Assembly: GCA_938084585.1 (NCBI GenBank)
Contig: CALKFF010000004.1
Location: forward strand, 1 to 53,833
DNA: 53,833 nucleotides
Direction: 5' to 3'
DNA from: an uncultured Flavobacteriales bacterium
Lineage (GTDB): Bacteria > Bacteroidota > Bacteroidia > Flavobacteriales_D > Sanyastnellaceae
Shown: one piece after another, positions 34,483-42,938 of the stretch
Numbering within the stretch: position 1 is the first letter of the stretch
Layout of the letters: the number at the start of each line of letters is the position of its first letter
Notes under the pieces: generated by a model
What the model was told of the DNA's origin: nothing
Databases searched by the model: none
What the model saw: the letters and a program-made list of their open reading frames with translations, nothing else
Position numbers and translations under genes: made by a program

Positions 34483-35920
34483 GCGAAGCCTTCTTGTTCC
34501 CTTCGTTGGACTGACGAATGTCCATCACCACCAGGATGGCCAAGAAGCCCCAAAAAGGAGCGCTGGCCTTGTCGGTGTCGAGGAAGTTGTTCAGGACGCC
34601 GTGGACGAAGTAGGTCATGATGCCCAAGAAGAGCCCCATCGCCCAGGCCCTGCTCTCCGGGTCGGTCAAAGTCCTGTGAAGTTTGAACCCCAAGTGTAGG
34701 GTGGCCATCAGCAGGCTGAGGACGGCCAGCAAGCCCAAGATGCCTTGTTCCGCGAGCGGACCCAGGTACTCGCTGTGGGCGTTGCCCAAGTCTGCGTTGT
34801 TGGTGCTGATGCGGGTGCGAAGCGTGGAGGTTTGAAACGGCGCGTACTCGAATTGGTACGTTCCAGGTCCCCAGCCCCAAAACGGCCGTGCCTCAAACAT
34901 GGCCAACGCGCACGACCAACGGTTGAGCCGTTCCAAGTTGGAGTCGTCCGTGGAGACGTTGGTGATGCTTTCGATGTGCTGCGAGAAGTTGTCGGAAGAA
35001 TCCTGGTTGTTGCGCTCAAGTTGAATCACCAGCGCATCCCACGACAAGGCCAATCCCCCCAGAGCCACCACGCTCACCGCGAGCAGGGGCTTGAGCCGGA
35101 CCCCGAGTTTCATCACGGCCCACAAGGCGCCCGCCGCAGCCAGGCTCACCCAGGCCGCCCGGGTGTAGGACAATACAGTTCCCACACTCAACCACACCAC
35201 GCCAAGCCCCCACAGCACCCGGGCCAAGGAGGTCTTGTGCTTTTTCCAGACCATCGCAATGGCCGGAGGGAGGAGCATGGCGAGCACGGCGCCGTACGAA
35301 GTGTGGTCCTTGAAAAACGGCTTCATGACCCAGTGGCCGGCGCCTTTGCCAAACCCATGGCCGGCATGACGAACAATGGTGTACGACACGACGATGCACA
35401 TGGGGACGAGGAGCAAGCCCAAAAACCGGGTTTGGGCTTTCGGCGAATGCTGGAACCACGCTGCGAGCAAGAAGTAGAACGCCACCATGAACCAGGCCCT
35501 GGAGATCCAAGCTTTCAGCGAAACCACGGGGTGGCTGCTGGGTAAAATGGTCAGCCCCATCCACACAAATCCCGCGAGGACGACCCACGTGACAGGGTGC
35601 TTCCAAAGCGTCCGATCCAGTCTTTTCCCAGACAGCCAACGCGCACAGGACAACAACAACAGGGCAAACAACATCGGCTCGGTCGGCATGTACCAACCCA
35701 CCGACGTGAGCCCCAATTCACTCAAGTTGATGGACAGCGGCACCAGGGCCAACACCACCCCCATGTACAGGTCCAGCCGAGCAAAGGCCCAGCAGGCAAG
35801 CAGGGCGGCCACAGGCAAGAACAACACGTAGGGAACATCCACCCACCATCCGACCGCCGCCAAAAGCAGCATCGCGGATCCGGCCAGCCAGCCGACCGTG
35901 GTGGTGTTCAACTTGGGCAC
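34475..35920 (-). CDS. O-antigen ligase/polymerase-family membrane protein
   Basis: 481 residues if translated from GTG 35920; an ATG at 35998 would overlap the wzz gene by 65 nt and give 507. About eleven hydrophobic helices are visible. The large periplasmic loop carries the Wzy_C/WaaL-type RxxxW and HSEYL features (NRWSCALAMFEARPFWGWGPGTY split by turns; GNAHSEYLGPLAEQG). These proteins join or polymerise surface polysaccharide on the outer face of the inner membrane. Position after a Wzz-type gene and opposite a glycosyltransferase fits polysaccharide export. Ligase versus polymerase cannot be told apart here. Confidence 0.82.
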   Translation of the reverse strand: MPKLNTTTVGWLAGSAMLLLAAVGWWVDVPYVLFLPVAALLACWAFARLDLYMGVVLALVPLSINLSELGLTSVGWYMPTEPMLFALLLLSCARWLSGKRLDRTLWKHPVTWVVLAGFVWMGLTILPSSHPVVSLKAWISRAWFMVAFYFLLAAWFQHSPKAQTRFLGLLLVPMCIVVSYTIVRHAGHGFGKGAGHWVMKPFFKDHTSYGAVLAMLLPPAIAMVWKKHKTSLARVLWGLGVVWLSVGTVLSYTRAAWVSLAAAGALWAVMKLGVRLKPLLAVSVVALGGLALSWDALVIQLERNNQDSSDNFSQHIESITNVSTDDSNLERLNRWSCALAMFEARPFWGWGPGTYQFEYAPFQTSTLRTRISTNNADLGNAHSEYLGPLAEQGILGLLAVLSLLMATLHLGFKLHRTLTDPESRAWAMGLFLGIMTYFVHGVLNNFLDTDKASAPFWGFLAILVVMDIRQSNEGNKKASLT

Positions 35921-35933
35921 GGCCGAGGAGGAA

Positions 35934-36938
35934 TCAGGCGTTGGACGCTTGGGCGCGTTGCAAGGTTTCCCAGGCGAGCATGCCCAGGAATGCCGCACCC
36001 ACGGCGACGATGGCGGTCATGACGACAATCAGCCAACGCACGGGCTTGGCCTTCTTGTCGGCGGCGCTGGCGTAGTCCACCACAAAGCTGGACGGCAGCT
36101 GCGTTTCGGCGTCGACGCGCATCAGGTCCACCCGCTTTTGGAGCAAGGCCTTCTGATCATAAGCTGACTCGAGGTAGGCCGAGAGGTTGTTGTACCCGTT
36201 GGCCAGGGCGCCGAGTTGCTCCAAGTCCTTGCTGATGGTGCGTGCCGCTGCGCCGTTGTTGGAGGCGAGGGCCATGCCGTATTGCGCCGTCAGGCCCTCC
36301 ACTTGCGCTTCAAAATCGTAGATCCCCAGGCTGTGCAAAGTAGCCAAGCTGTCTTCGGCTTCGGCGATTTGGGCCGTGGTTTGGTCCAGGGTGCTCAAGG
36401 CCAAATTGTACGCGTCGCGCGCCCGGTCGTTCCTCATGCGGTTGGCGATGCTGTCCACCAAGTGGGCCATGTCGTTGGCCATGTCCCGGGCCAGGAACGG
36501 GTCTGTGTCGAGGACGGACACTTTGATGGACCCGAACCGCGTCAGGTTGGCGCTTACGTTGCTTCCGTAAGTCAACGCCATGTCCGCCTGGGCGCCTGGC
36601 TCCGAGGGGTCGATGTTGTAGTGGGTGAACAGGTCGAACTTCTCGATGATCCGGTTGCGGATGCGGTGGGAGTTGAGGATTTGCAAGAGCCGCTCCGCAT
36701 CCTCGGTTTCCCCGTACGCCAAGAGGTCGTTTTTCTTGGTTTCTTCGAAGAATTGCTCCCCGATGCTGTGCTGGGACGTGGCGAACATGACCACGGTGCT
36801 CTGGTAGTACTCGTCCATCATGAGCGACACCCCGGAGGCCACCACTGCGGCCAAAAATCCAACGCCCAAGAGCGTTTTCAAGTTCCGAGAAATGAAGACC
36901 AAAAGGTGGGTCGACTCCATGGGGTTGGAAGAAGGCAT
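35934..36938 (-). CDS. Wzz-type polysaccharide chain-length determinant
   Basis: 334 residues from ATG 36938. Two transmembrane helices flank a large periplasmic coiled domain: the first at about 20-40 (LLGVGFLAAVVASGVSLMM) and the second near the C-terminus (WLIVVMTAIVAVGAAFLGML). The middle is helical and rich in Ala, Leu and Gln. There is no cytoplasmic tyrosine-kinase domain, so it is the kinase-less Wzz type. It likely sets the length of polymer handled by the downstream ligase/polymerase gene, which begins about 14 nt later. Confidence 0.83.
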   Translation of the reverse strand: MPSSNPMESTHLLVFISRNLKTLLGVGFLAAVVASGVSLMMDEYYQSTVVMFATSQHSIGEQFFEETKKNDLLAYGETEDAERLLQILNSHRIRNRIIEKFDLFTHYNIDPSEPGAQADMALTYGSNVSANLTRFGSIKVSVLDTDPFLARDMANDMAHLVDSIANRMRNDRARDAYNLALSTLDQTTAQIAEAEDSLATLHSLGIYDFEAQVEGLTAQYGMALASNNGAAARTISKDLEQLGALANGYNNLSAYLESAYDQKALLQKRVDLMRVDAETQLPSSFVVDYASAADKKAKPVRWLIVVMTAIVAVGAAFLGMLAWETLQRAQASNA

Positions 36939-36989
36939 GTGCTGTGGTTTAAGGTGCTGGGCCGCCGCGAAGTTAATGGGCAGAGAAGG

Positions 36990-36997
36990 TACCTTTG
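36990..36997 (+). promoter_or_regulatory. Candidate -7 element for glycosyltransferase gene
   Basis: Perfect TACCTTTG followed by AAGGC and ATG 37003. I see no TTG at the expected distance upstream. Predicted leaderless. Confidence 0.55.
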
Positions 36998-37002
36998 AAG
37001 GC

Positions 37003-38157
37003 ATGGCGCGCATTGCCTTGAACGGTCGGTTGTTGGTCCCTGGAAAGCTCGAGGGCATTGGGGTCTTCACCTGGAAGTGCCTCCAGGAATTGGTGCGTTT
37101 GAGGCCCCAAGACGAGTTCTTGCTTGTGGTGGATCAGCCGCACAACGAGATGTTTGAGCTGGGCTCCAACGTGGAGGTTCGGCGCATGCCCATTCCAGGG
37201 CGCAGGCCGTGGTTGCTGAAGTTGTGGTTCGGGTGGCCCTTGCGCGCGCTGCTCCGGCGGTGGGGCGCCGACGCCTTCGTCTCGCTCGAGGGGCCCTTGG
37301 CCTTGGGCATGCCGTCCAGTTTCCCTCAGTTGACGGTCATCCACGACCTCAACTTCGAGCACCACCCAGAGTGGGTGCCAGCGCGTTGGGCGCGCTATTA
37401 CCAAACTCAGTTTCCGCGGTTCGCCGCCAGAGCCCGTCAGGTGGCGACGGTGTCCGACGCCAGCGCCCAAGACCTGGTCGTCACCTACGGCCTCCCGCGG
37501 AAGGACATTTCAATCGTGCCCAACGCCGCCGACCGCGCGTTCACGCCCCTCGCCTGTTCGGCCGCGGAGGATGTCCGCAAGCGACACACTGGAGGAGCGC
37601 GGTACTTTGTGTTTGTGGGGTCTTTGCATCCCAGAAAGAACATCGAAGGTCTGTTGACGGCATTTGAACGGTACGCGGACCGGGGCGGACTTCGTGACTT
37701 GGTCATCGTGGGGGCGGCGATGTGGAACGAGTTGCCGATGGACGTGTCGCCTTCGGTTCGCAAGCGCATCCACAGTTTGGGTCGCCTGCCTCACGACGAA
37801 TTGCCCAAGGTGGTTGGGGCGGCCGAGGCGTTGGTGTTTGTGCCGTGGTTTGAGGGGTTTGGCATTCCCGTGTTGGAAGCCATGGCCTGCGGCGTGCCTG
37901 TCATTGCCAGCAACGTGACGTCGTTGCCCGAGGTGTGCGGAGACGCAGCGCTGGCGTTGGTGTCTCCCGGGGATTCAGACGAAATCGCGCAAGCGATGTG
38001 GACGGCAGAGCACGACACAGCGGCATGCGACACCGCTTGCAAGCGAGGATTGGCGCGGGCGAAAGACTTCAGTTGGGCGGCCAGCGGACAAGCGTTGAAT
38101 CGCCTTGTCGACGACATGTTGAATCCTTCCCAATCCGATGCGGCATGCCAAGCTTGA
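37003..38157 (+). CDS. GT4-family glycosyltransferase
   Basis: 384 residues from ATG 37003; an in-frame ATG at 36976 would lie upstream of the promoter element. Two Rossmann halves: the acceptor side with LNGRLLVPGKLEGIGVFTW and the sugar-nucleotide side with FVFVGSLHPRKNIEGLL and the E-x7-E motif in WFEGFGIPVLEAMACGVPVIAS. This is the GT-B mannosyl/glucosyl transferase type (RfaB family), probably acting in surface polysaccharide assembly together with the neighbouring Wzz and ligase genes. It overlaps rnhB slightly. Confidence 0.9.
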   Translation: MARIALNGRLLVPGKLEGIGVFTWKCLQELVRLRPQDEFLLVVDQPHNEMFELGSNVEVRRMPIPGRRPWLLKLWFGWPLRALLRRWGADAFVSLEGPLALGMPSSFPQLTVIHDLNFEHHPEWVPARWARYYQTQFPRFAARARQVATVSDASAQDLVVTYGLPRKDISIVPNAADRAFTPLACSAAEDVRKRHTGGARYFVFVGSLHPRKNIEGLLTAFERYADRGGLRDLVIVGAAMWNELPMDVSPSVRKRIHSLGRLPHDELPKVVGAAEALVFVPWFEGFGIPVLEAMACGVPVIASNVTSLPEVCGDAALALVSPGDSDEIAQAMWTAEHDTAACDTACKRGLARAKDFSWAASGQALNRLVDDMLNPSQSDAACQA

Positions 38158-38765
38158 TGGACCAAGTGGTGCGCGGACGCGTGGAAGCGGGGTGCGACGA
38201 AGCTGGTCGTGGATGCCTGGCTGGGCCTGTCGTGGCCGCGGCGGTGGTGCTCACCCCCGACGTCGCCCGGACCTTGCCGCTGAACGACAGCAAGCAACTC
38301 ACCACGACGCAACGCGACCAATTGCGCCAGGAAGTGGAGGCCCGTGCGGTCACTTGGGCGGTGGCTTTCGTCACACCGGAGGAGATCGACAAGATGAACA
38401 TCTTGCAAGCCTCGTTTGAAGCCATGCGCCGTGCGGTGCGGGGTTTGGCCGGAGAGCCAGACCACTTGCTCATCGACGGCAACCGTTTTGTCACGGCCCC
38501 GGACATGCCTGAGCACAGTTGTTTCGTCAAAGGCGATGCCAAGGTGGCCTCCATCGCAGCGGCCAGCATCTTGGCGAAGACCCACCGCGACGAATTCATG
38601 CTGAAGGCAGCCAAGACGTACCCGGAATATGGCTGGGACACCAACATGGGGTATCCCACCGTGGCGCATCGGAAGGCGTTGACGGTGCATGGGTCCACCC
38701 CGCTGCACCGGAGCACGTTCAAGTGGGCCCCTCCGGCCCCGACGCTGTTCGACCCGTCGGATTGA
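38145..38765 (+). CDS. rnhB: Ribonuclease HII
   Basis: 206 residues from ATG 38145; ATG 38157, overlapping the previous stop as TGATG, is an equal alternative. RNase HII cuts RNA in RNA-DNA hybrids and starts ribonucleotide excision. The active-site motif AGCDEAGRGCLAGPVVAAAV carries the first Asp-Glu pair, the next acidic residue is in LLIDGN, and KGDAKVASIAAASILAKTHRD is the family signature with the later Asp. It is translated from the glycosyltransferase message; a functional link to it is unlikely. Confidence 0.95.
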   Translation: MPSLMDQVVRGRVEAGCDEAGRGCLAGPVVAAAVVLTPDVARTLPLNDSKQLTTTQRDQLRQEVEARAVTWAVAFVTPEEIDKMNILQASFEAMRRAVRGLAGEPDHLLIDGNRFVTAPDMPEHSCFVKGDAKVASIAAASILAKTHRDEFMLKAAKTYPEYGWDTNMGYPTVAHRKALTVHGSTPLHRSTFKWAPPAPTLFDPSD

Positions 38766-38819
38766 TGTGAACGAATCGTGAAGAATGCGCTGAAATGCTG
38801 GATTTGGTGGGTGAATGTG

Positions 38820-38827
38820 TAGTTTTG
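38820..38827 (+). promoter_or_regulatory. Candidate -7 element for the repeat-protein gene
   Basis: Perfect TAGTTTTG with a TTTG 13 nt upstream (short spacing). It gives a leader of about 22 nt before ATG 38854, longer than those of the leaderless candidates. Confidence 0.5.
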
Positions 38828-38853
38828 AACGTTCAATCCTCAAAACCAAGAAC

Positions 38854-41800
38854 ATGCGCATTTATTCCCTCGTGCTCGCTTGCTTCACCCTGATGGCCTC
38901 CTCGGCTTGGGCGCAATGCGACAACCTCTTCTTCTCAGAGGCTGCTGAAGGCAGCTCCAACAACAAGTACTTGGAGATTTACAACCCGACCTCCGAGACC
39001 GTTGATTTGTCGGGTTACGCTTATCCCAACGTGAGCAATGCGCCCGCCGTGGTGGGAGAATACGAGTTCTGGAATGCATTTGCGGCAGGGGCCACAGTGG
39101 CCCCAGGTGATGTGTACATCGTGGCCCATGGCAGTGCGGACCCCGCCATTTTGGCCGTGGCCGACGAAACCATGAACTTCTTGTCCAACGGAGACGACGG
39201 CTTCATGCTCGTGCAGGGCGACGAGACATCCTTTGTGGTGATCGACGCCGTGGGCGATTGGAACGGAGACCCTGGAAGCGGATGGGAAGTGGCAGGTGTC
39301 GCCAACGGCACCCAAAACCACACCATCGTGCGGAAGTCCTCCGTGCAGGATGGAAACGCAGGGGATTGGGTGACCAGTGCCGGAACCTCTGCAGAGGACA
39401 GCGAGTGGATTGTGCTCGACATCGACGATTGGTCCAGCCTCGACGCCCATGCCTTTGACGGTTGTGGCGCGCCCGTGTCAGGTTGCACCAACCCAGATGC
39501 AGAGAACTACGATCCTGCAGCGACCTTGGACGACGGCTCGTGCATGTTTGTCAACGCGTGCAACGTGGACGCCGTCGAGGTGGAAGCGAGCAGCTTCCAG
39601 TACGTACCTTCTTCGTTGAGCGTGGAGCCAGGCACCACGGTGACTTGGGCCAACATGGGCGGCACCCACGACGTGAACGGCGACACCGATTCGCAGACAG
39701 GCATGTCGTTTGGCAACCCAGAAGCCTTCTACATCGCCCCCGTGTCTGGAGACGCTTCAGGCGTGTGCATCGGTTCCTTCACGTTCAACACCCCCGGGGT
39801 GTACACGTACGACTGCTCCATCGGCTCTCACGCCGCTTTGGGCATGGTGGCCACCATCACGGTGGGCACAGGAGGCTGCACCAACGCGGCAGCCCCCAAC
39901 TACAACCCTTCTGCCAACTTCGACGACGGTTCTTGCATTGAGGTGTCCACCACAAGCATCGCCGACATTCAATTGGGCCAGGAGACTGAAGTCTTCACCG
40001 ACAGCGTGGTGGTGACTTCTGGCATTGTGACGGGCGTGTTCGGAAGCAACGTGAGCATCCAGGATGGTCAAGGTGCCTACAGCGGCATGTGGCTCTACGC
40101 CCCCGACGTGCCTGTGATGGTGGGTGACGCCATTGAGGCGACAGGCGCTGTGGTCGAGTACTTCGGCAAAACCCAAATCGGAAACCCCGCGGTGGTCATC
40201 ACCAGCCAGGGCAACGACCTCCCCACCCCAGAGATGCTCACCACCTTGGACGCCAACGCGGAAGCATGGGAAGGGGTGTTGATTCAGGTGACTGGATCTG
40301 TGACCAACGCGGACCTCGGGTTTGGCGAGTGGGCCCTTTCTGACGGTTCAGGCGACCTCGCCGTGGACGACGCGGGTTACAACGCGATCGGCGCAGGAGT
40401 GGTGGCTGCCGACAACCAGTTGCAGGTCACCGGCGCCTTGGATTACTCCTTTAACGTATTCAAGGTGCAATTGCGCGACGAGATGGACGCCCAGCTGTAC
40501 GGTTGTGCTGTCGAGGGAGCGGCGAACTACAACGATTTGGCGTCCATTGACGACGGCAGCTGCATCTACGAAGGCGGCGAGTGCGGCTTGTTCTTCTCAG
40601 AGATGGCCGAGGGCAGCTCCAACAACAAGTACATCGAATTGTACAACCCCACACAGAGCCCAGTTTTCTTGAGTGAGTACACGTTGGCCAACTGCAGCAA
40701 CGGCTGCGACGATTTGGGTGCTTCGTCCTTCGTGACAGACAACTACGACTTCTGGACATTCAACTTCCCTGCAGACGCCCAGGTGGCTCCAGGCAGCACT
40801 TACATCATTGCCCACCCCCAAGCCGATTCCTTGATTTTGGCTGCGGCAAGCATGACGTACCAATACCTCAGCAACGGAGACGACACCTTTGCGTTGTTCC
40901 AATTGTCTGGGGCTGACACGTTGACCGTGGATGTGTTCGGAAGCTTGGGCGCCGATCCTGGGTCAGGCTTTGCAGTGGCAGGCGTTACCAACGCGACACA
41001 AAACGGCACCTTGGTTCGGAAGCCTTCCGTCAGCCAGGGCAACGGGGGCGACTGGGCGGCCAGCGCAGGCACCAACGAAATCGATTCGGAGTGGGTCATC
41101 AACCCCTCTGACGACTGGACCAACTTGGGCATCCACACCTTCCAGGGCGCGTGCGCGGTGGACAACTCAGGATGCACCGACTCCGGCGCGGTCAACTACG
41201 ACCCCAACGCCACGGAAGACGACGGTTCTTGCATCTTCATCCCCAACCTGACCATCCAGGAAATCCACGGCAGCGACTTCGGTGGCACCGTGGTGACTTC
41301 GGGCGTGGTGACTGGGGTGTACGGCAACAGCGGCTCCCTCGGCGGTCAGCCTTCGTACGTGATTCAAAACGGCACTGGGGCGTTCTCAGGCATTTGGGTC
41401 ATTGGCGACGGCGTCGCAGTGGGTGACCAAATCGAAGTGGCTGGCACCGTGACCGTGGTCTACGGCTTGCGTCAAATCCAGTCTGCTGTGCCCACCGTGC
41501 AGTCTTCAGGCCACGCGTTGCCTGCGGCGGAGTTGTTGGTGCCTTCAGCGATCAACAACGAGCAATGGGAGTGTGTCCTTGTTGAAATGGCTGGCACGGT
41601 CTCTGGAATCACTGCCAATTTTGGTGAGTGGAACTTGAGCGACGACATGGGTCAAGGCATGGTTGCCTCGCTTGGATACAACGCGGTCGACGACAGCGTG
41701 GATGTTGGCGGCATGATGGTTGCTGTGGTGGAAGAAGGTCGCAACTACCGTGTGACTGGCCCCAATTTCTACAGCTTTGGCAACTGGAAGGTGTGCCCCC

Positions 41801-42870
41801 GCGACACGGCGGACGTGGTGCGCGTGGGTTGCACGGACAGCAACTTCCCCAACTACGACGCCTTGGCGACTTTGGACGACGGATCATGCGTGAGCATCCC
41901 AGGTTGCACCAACCCAGATGCAGACAACTATGATCCTGCAGCGACCTTGGACGACGGTTCATGTGTCATCGTGGGTTGCACCGACCCCACGGCCTTGAAC
42001 TACGAGGCCAATGCCACCCAGGCAGACGACGCGTCGTGCTATTACACCTTGCCAAGCGTCATCGTCAACGAGATTCACTACAACCCATGTGGTGCGCAAG
42101 GCGACGACTTTGACTACGAGTTCGTTGAATTGCTCAACATCGGCGACGTCACCGTGGACCTCGGCGGGTACGAATTCTACAACTCCACGGGCGGCAACGA
42201 CCAATTGGGCGTTGTCTTCCCTGAAGGCACCAGCATGGCTTCGGGCGAATTCATCCTCTTGGTGGTGAGCGAGGAGGGCGCGGCGAACTACGCCAGCACC
42301 GGGGCACAAACCTTCGTGATGACGCAAGGCAACTTCAGCAACTCTGGAGAGGCCATTTCCTTGCGTGACGCCTTTGGAAACGTGGTCAACGCCGTGGACT
42401 ACAACGACGCAGCCCCATGGCCTGCAGCGTCCCTCGGCATCTTGGGCAACAACTACGTGGAAAGCCCCGACGGAGGTTGCGCCACGTTGGAGTACATCCC
42501 TGAAATCTTGGAGTTGTTCTTGACCACCCCCACCGCCAACGGCAACGATTTCGGAGGCAACTGGCAGGCGTCTTGGGTCAACAACGGCACCCCAGGCATG
42601 GCGAACTCTTCTGCGTTCGGTTGCAACAACCCCGCGGCCTGCAACTTCAACCCCAATGCGATTTTGGGCAACGAAGCGGAGTGCGAATTCGACAGCTGCT
42701 ACGGTTGCACGTACGTCTCGTCGAACAACTACGACTCCAACGCGACCATCGACGATGGAACGTGTGAATTCACCCTGGAGAACTCATGTCCAGCGGATTT
42801 GAACGGAGACGGTTCCGTGTCGACGGCCGACTTGCTCGAGTTCTTGGTGGACTTCGGCAACCCTTGCTGA
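38854..42870 (+). CDS. Large secreted multidomain protein: lamin-tail domains, cupredoxin, nine Cys-rich repeats, dockerin-like C-terminus
   Basis: 1338 residues with a clear signal peptide (MRIYSLVLACFTLMASSAWA). In order: lamin-tail domain (about 23-205), repeat 1 (210-230), cupredoxin domain (about 235-335), repeat 2 (341), a beta-rich OB/DUF5689-like domain (365-545), repeat 3 (550), second lamin-tail domain (577-765), repeat 4 (773), second OB-like domain (795-988), repeats 5-7 (992, 1017, 1041), third lamin-tail domain (1065-1250), repeats 8-9 (1256, 1284), C-terminal dockerin-like unit (1310-1338). The cupredoxin keeps type-1 copper ligands His272, Cys321, His326, Met331. Likely extracellular or cell-surface; binding partner and activity unknown. 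The first two lamin-tail domains are near-duplicates. Confidence 0.85.
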   Translation: MRIYSLVLACFTLMASSAWAQCDNLFFSEAAEGSSNNKYLEIYNPTSETVDLSGYAYPNVSNAPAVVGEYEFWNAFAAGATVAPGDVYIVAHGSADPAILAVADETMNFLSNGDDGFMLVQGDETSFVVIDAVGDWNGDPGSGWEVAGVANGTQNHTIVRKSSVQDGNAGDWVTSAGTSAEDSEWIVLDIDDWSSLDAHAFDGCGAPVSGCTNPDAENYDPAATLDDGSCMFVNACNVDAVEVEASSFQYVPSSLSVEPGTTVTWANMGGTHDVNGDTDSQTGMSFGNPEAFYIAPVSGDASGVCIGSFTFNTPGVYTYDCSIGSHAALGMVATITVGTGGCTNAAAPNYNPSANFDDGSCIEVSTTSIADIQLGQETEVFTDSVVVTSGIVTGVFGSNVSIQDGQGAYSGMWLYAPDVPVMVGDAIEATGAVVEYFGKTQIGNPAVVITSQGNDLPTPEMLTTLDANAEAWEGVLIQVTGSVTNADLGFGEWALSDGSGDLAVDDAGYNAIGAGVVAADNQLQVTGALDYSFNVFKVQLRDEMDAQLYGCAVEGAANYNDLASIDDGSCIYEGGECGLFFSEMAEGSSNNKYIELYNPTQSPVFLSEYTLANCSNGCDDLGASSFVTDNYDFWTFNFPADAQVAPGSTYIIAHPQADSLILAAASMTYQYLSNGDDTFALFQLSGADTLTVDVFGSLGADPGSGFAVAGVTNATQNGTLVRKPSVSQGNGGDWAASAGTNEIDSEWVINPSDDWTNLGIHTFQGACAVDNSGCTDSGAVNYDPNATEDDGSCIFIPNLTIQEIHGSDFGGTVVTSGVVTGVYGNSGSLGGQPSYVIQNGTGAFSGIWVIGDGVAVGDQIEVAGTVTVVYGLRQIQSAVPTVQSSGHALPAAELLVPSAINNEQWECVLVEMAGTVSGITANFGEWNLSDDMGQGMVASLGYNAVDDSVDVGGMMVAVVEEGRNYRVTGPNFYSFGNWKVCPRDTADVVRVGCTDSNFPNYDALATLDDGSCVSIPGCTNPDADNYDPAATLDDGSCVIVGCTDPTALNYEANATQADDASCYYTLPSVIVNEIHYNPCGAQGDDFDYEFVELLNIGDVTVDLGGYEFYNSTGGNDQLGVVFPEGTSMASGEFILLVVSEEGAANYASTGAQTFVMTQGNFSNSGEAISLRDAFGNVVNAVDYNDAAPWPAASLGILGNNYVESPDGGCATLEYIPEILELFLTTPTANGNDFGGNWQASWVNNGTPGMANSSAFGCNNPAACNFNPNAILGNEAECEFDSCYGCTYVSSNNYDSNATIDDGTCEFTLENSCPADLNGDGSVSTADLLEFLVDFGNPC
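39481..42765 (+). repeat. Nine copies of a 21-22-codon Cys-flanked linker repeat
   Basis: Copies start at 39481, 39874, 40501, 41170, 41827, 41902, 41974, 42619 and 42703. Each begins Gly-Cys and ends in Asp-Asp-Gly-Ser-Cys or a variant, with a central Asn-Tyr; copies 7 and 8 have one extra residue. Copies 1 and 6 differ at only 5 of 63 nucleotides. Each pair of cysteines probably forms a small disulphide-closed unit; the Asp-rich end suggests calcium. Confidence 0.85.
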
Positions 42871-42898
42871 TTCCAGGTCAGGACTGAAACAACACAAG

Positions 42899-42926
42899 GA
42901 AGGGCGCCCTCGTGGCGCCCTTCTTA
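42899..42926 (+). terminator. Rho-independent terminator of the repeat-protein gene
   Basis: Perfect 10-bp stem GAAGGGCGCC/GGCGCCCTTC (42899-42908 with 42914-42923), loop CTCGT, followed by TTATCTT. It ends about 12 nt before the next start codon. Confidence 0.8.
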
Positions 42927-42932
42927 TCTTCC
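42925..42932 (+). promoter_or_regulatory. Candidate -7 element for Na/Pi cotransporter-like gene
   Basis: TATCTTCC directly overlaps the T-rich tail of the upstream terminator, then 6 nt to ATG 42939. Two mismatches from consensus at the end; weak. Confidence 0.35.
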
Positions 42933-42938
42933 GCCGCA

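Noticed and set aside
39481-42765. Regularly recurring 63-66-nt units as a possible CRISPR or tandem repeat array
   Set aside because: The units are in frame, degenerate in DNA, irregularly spaced by domains of up to about 200 residues, and encode a conserved Cys-flanked protein motif.
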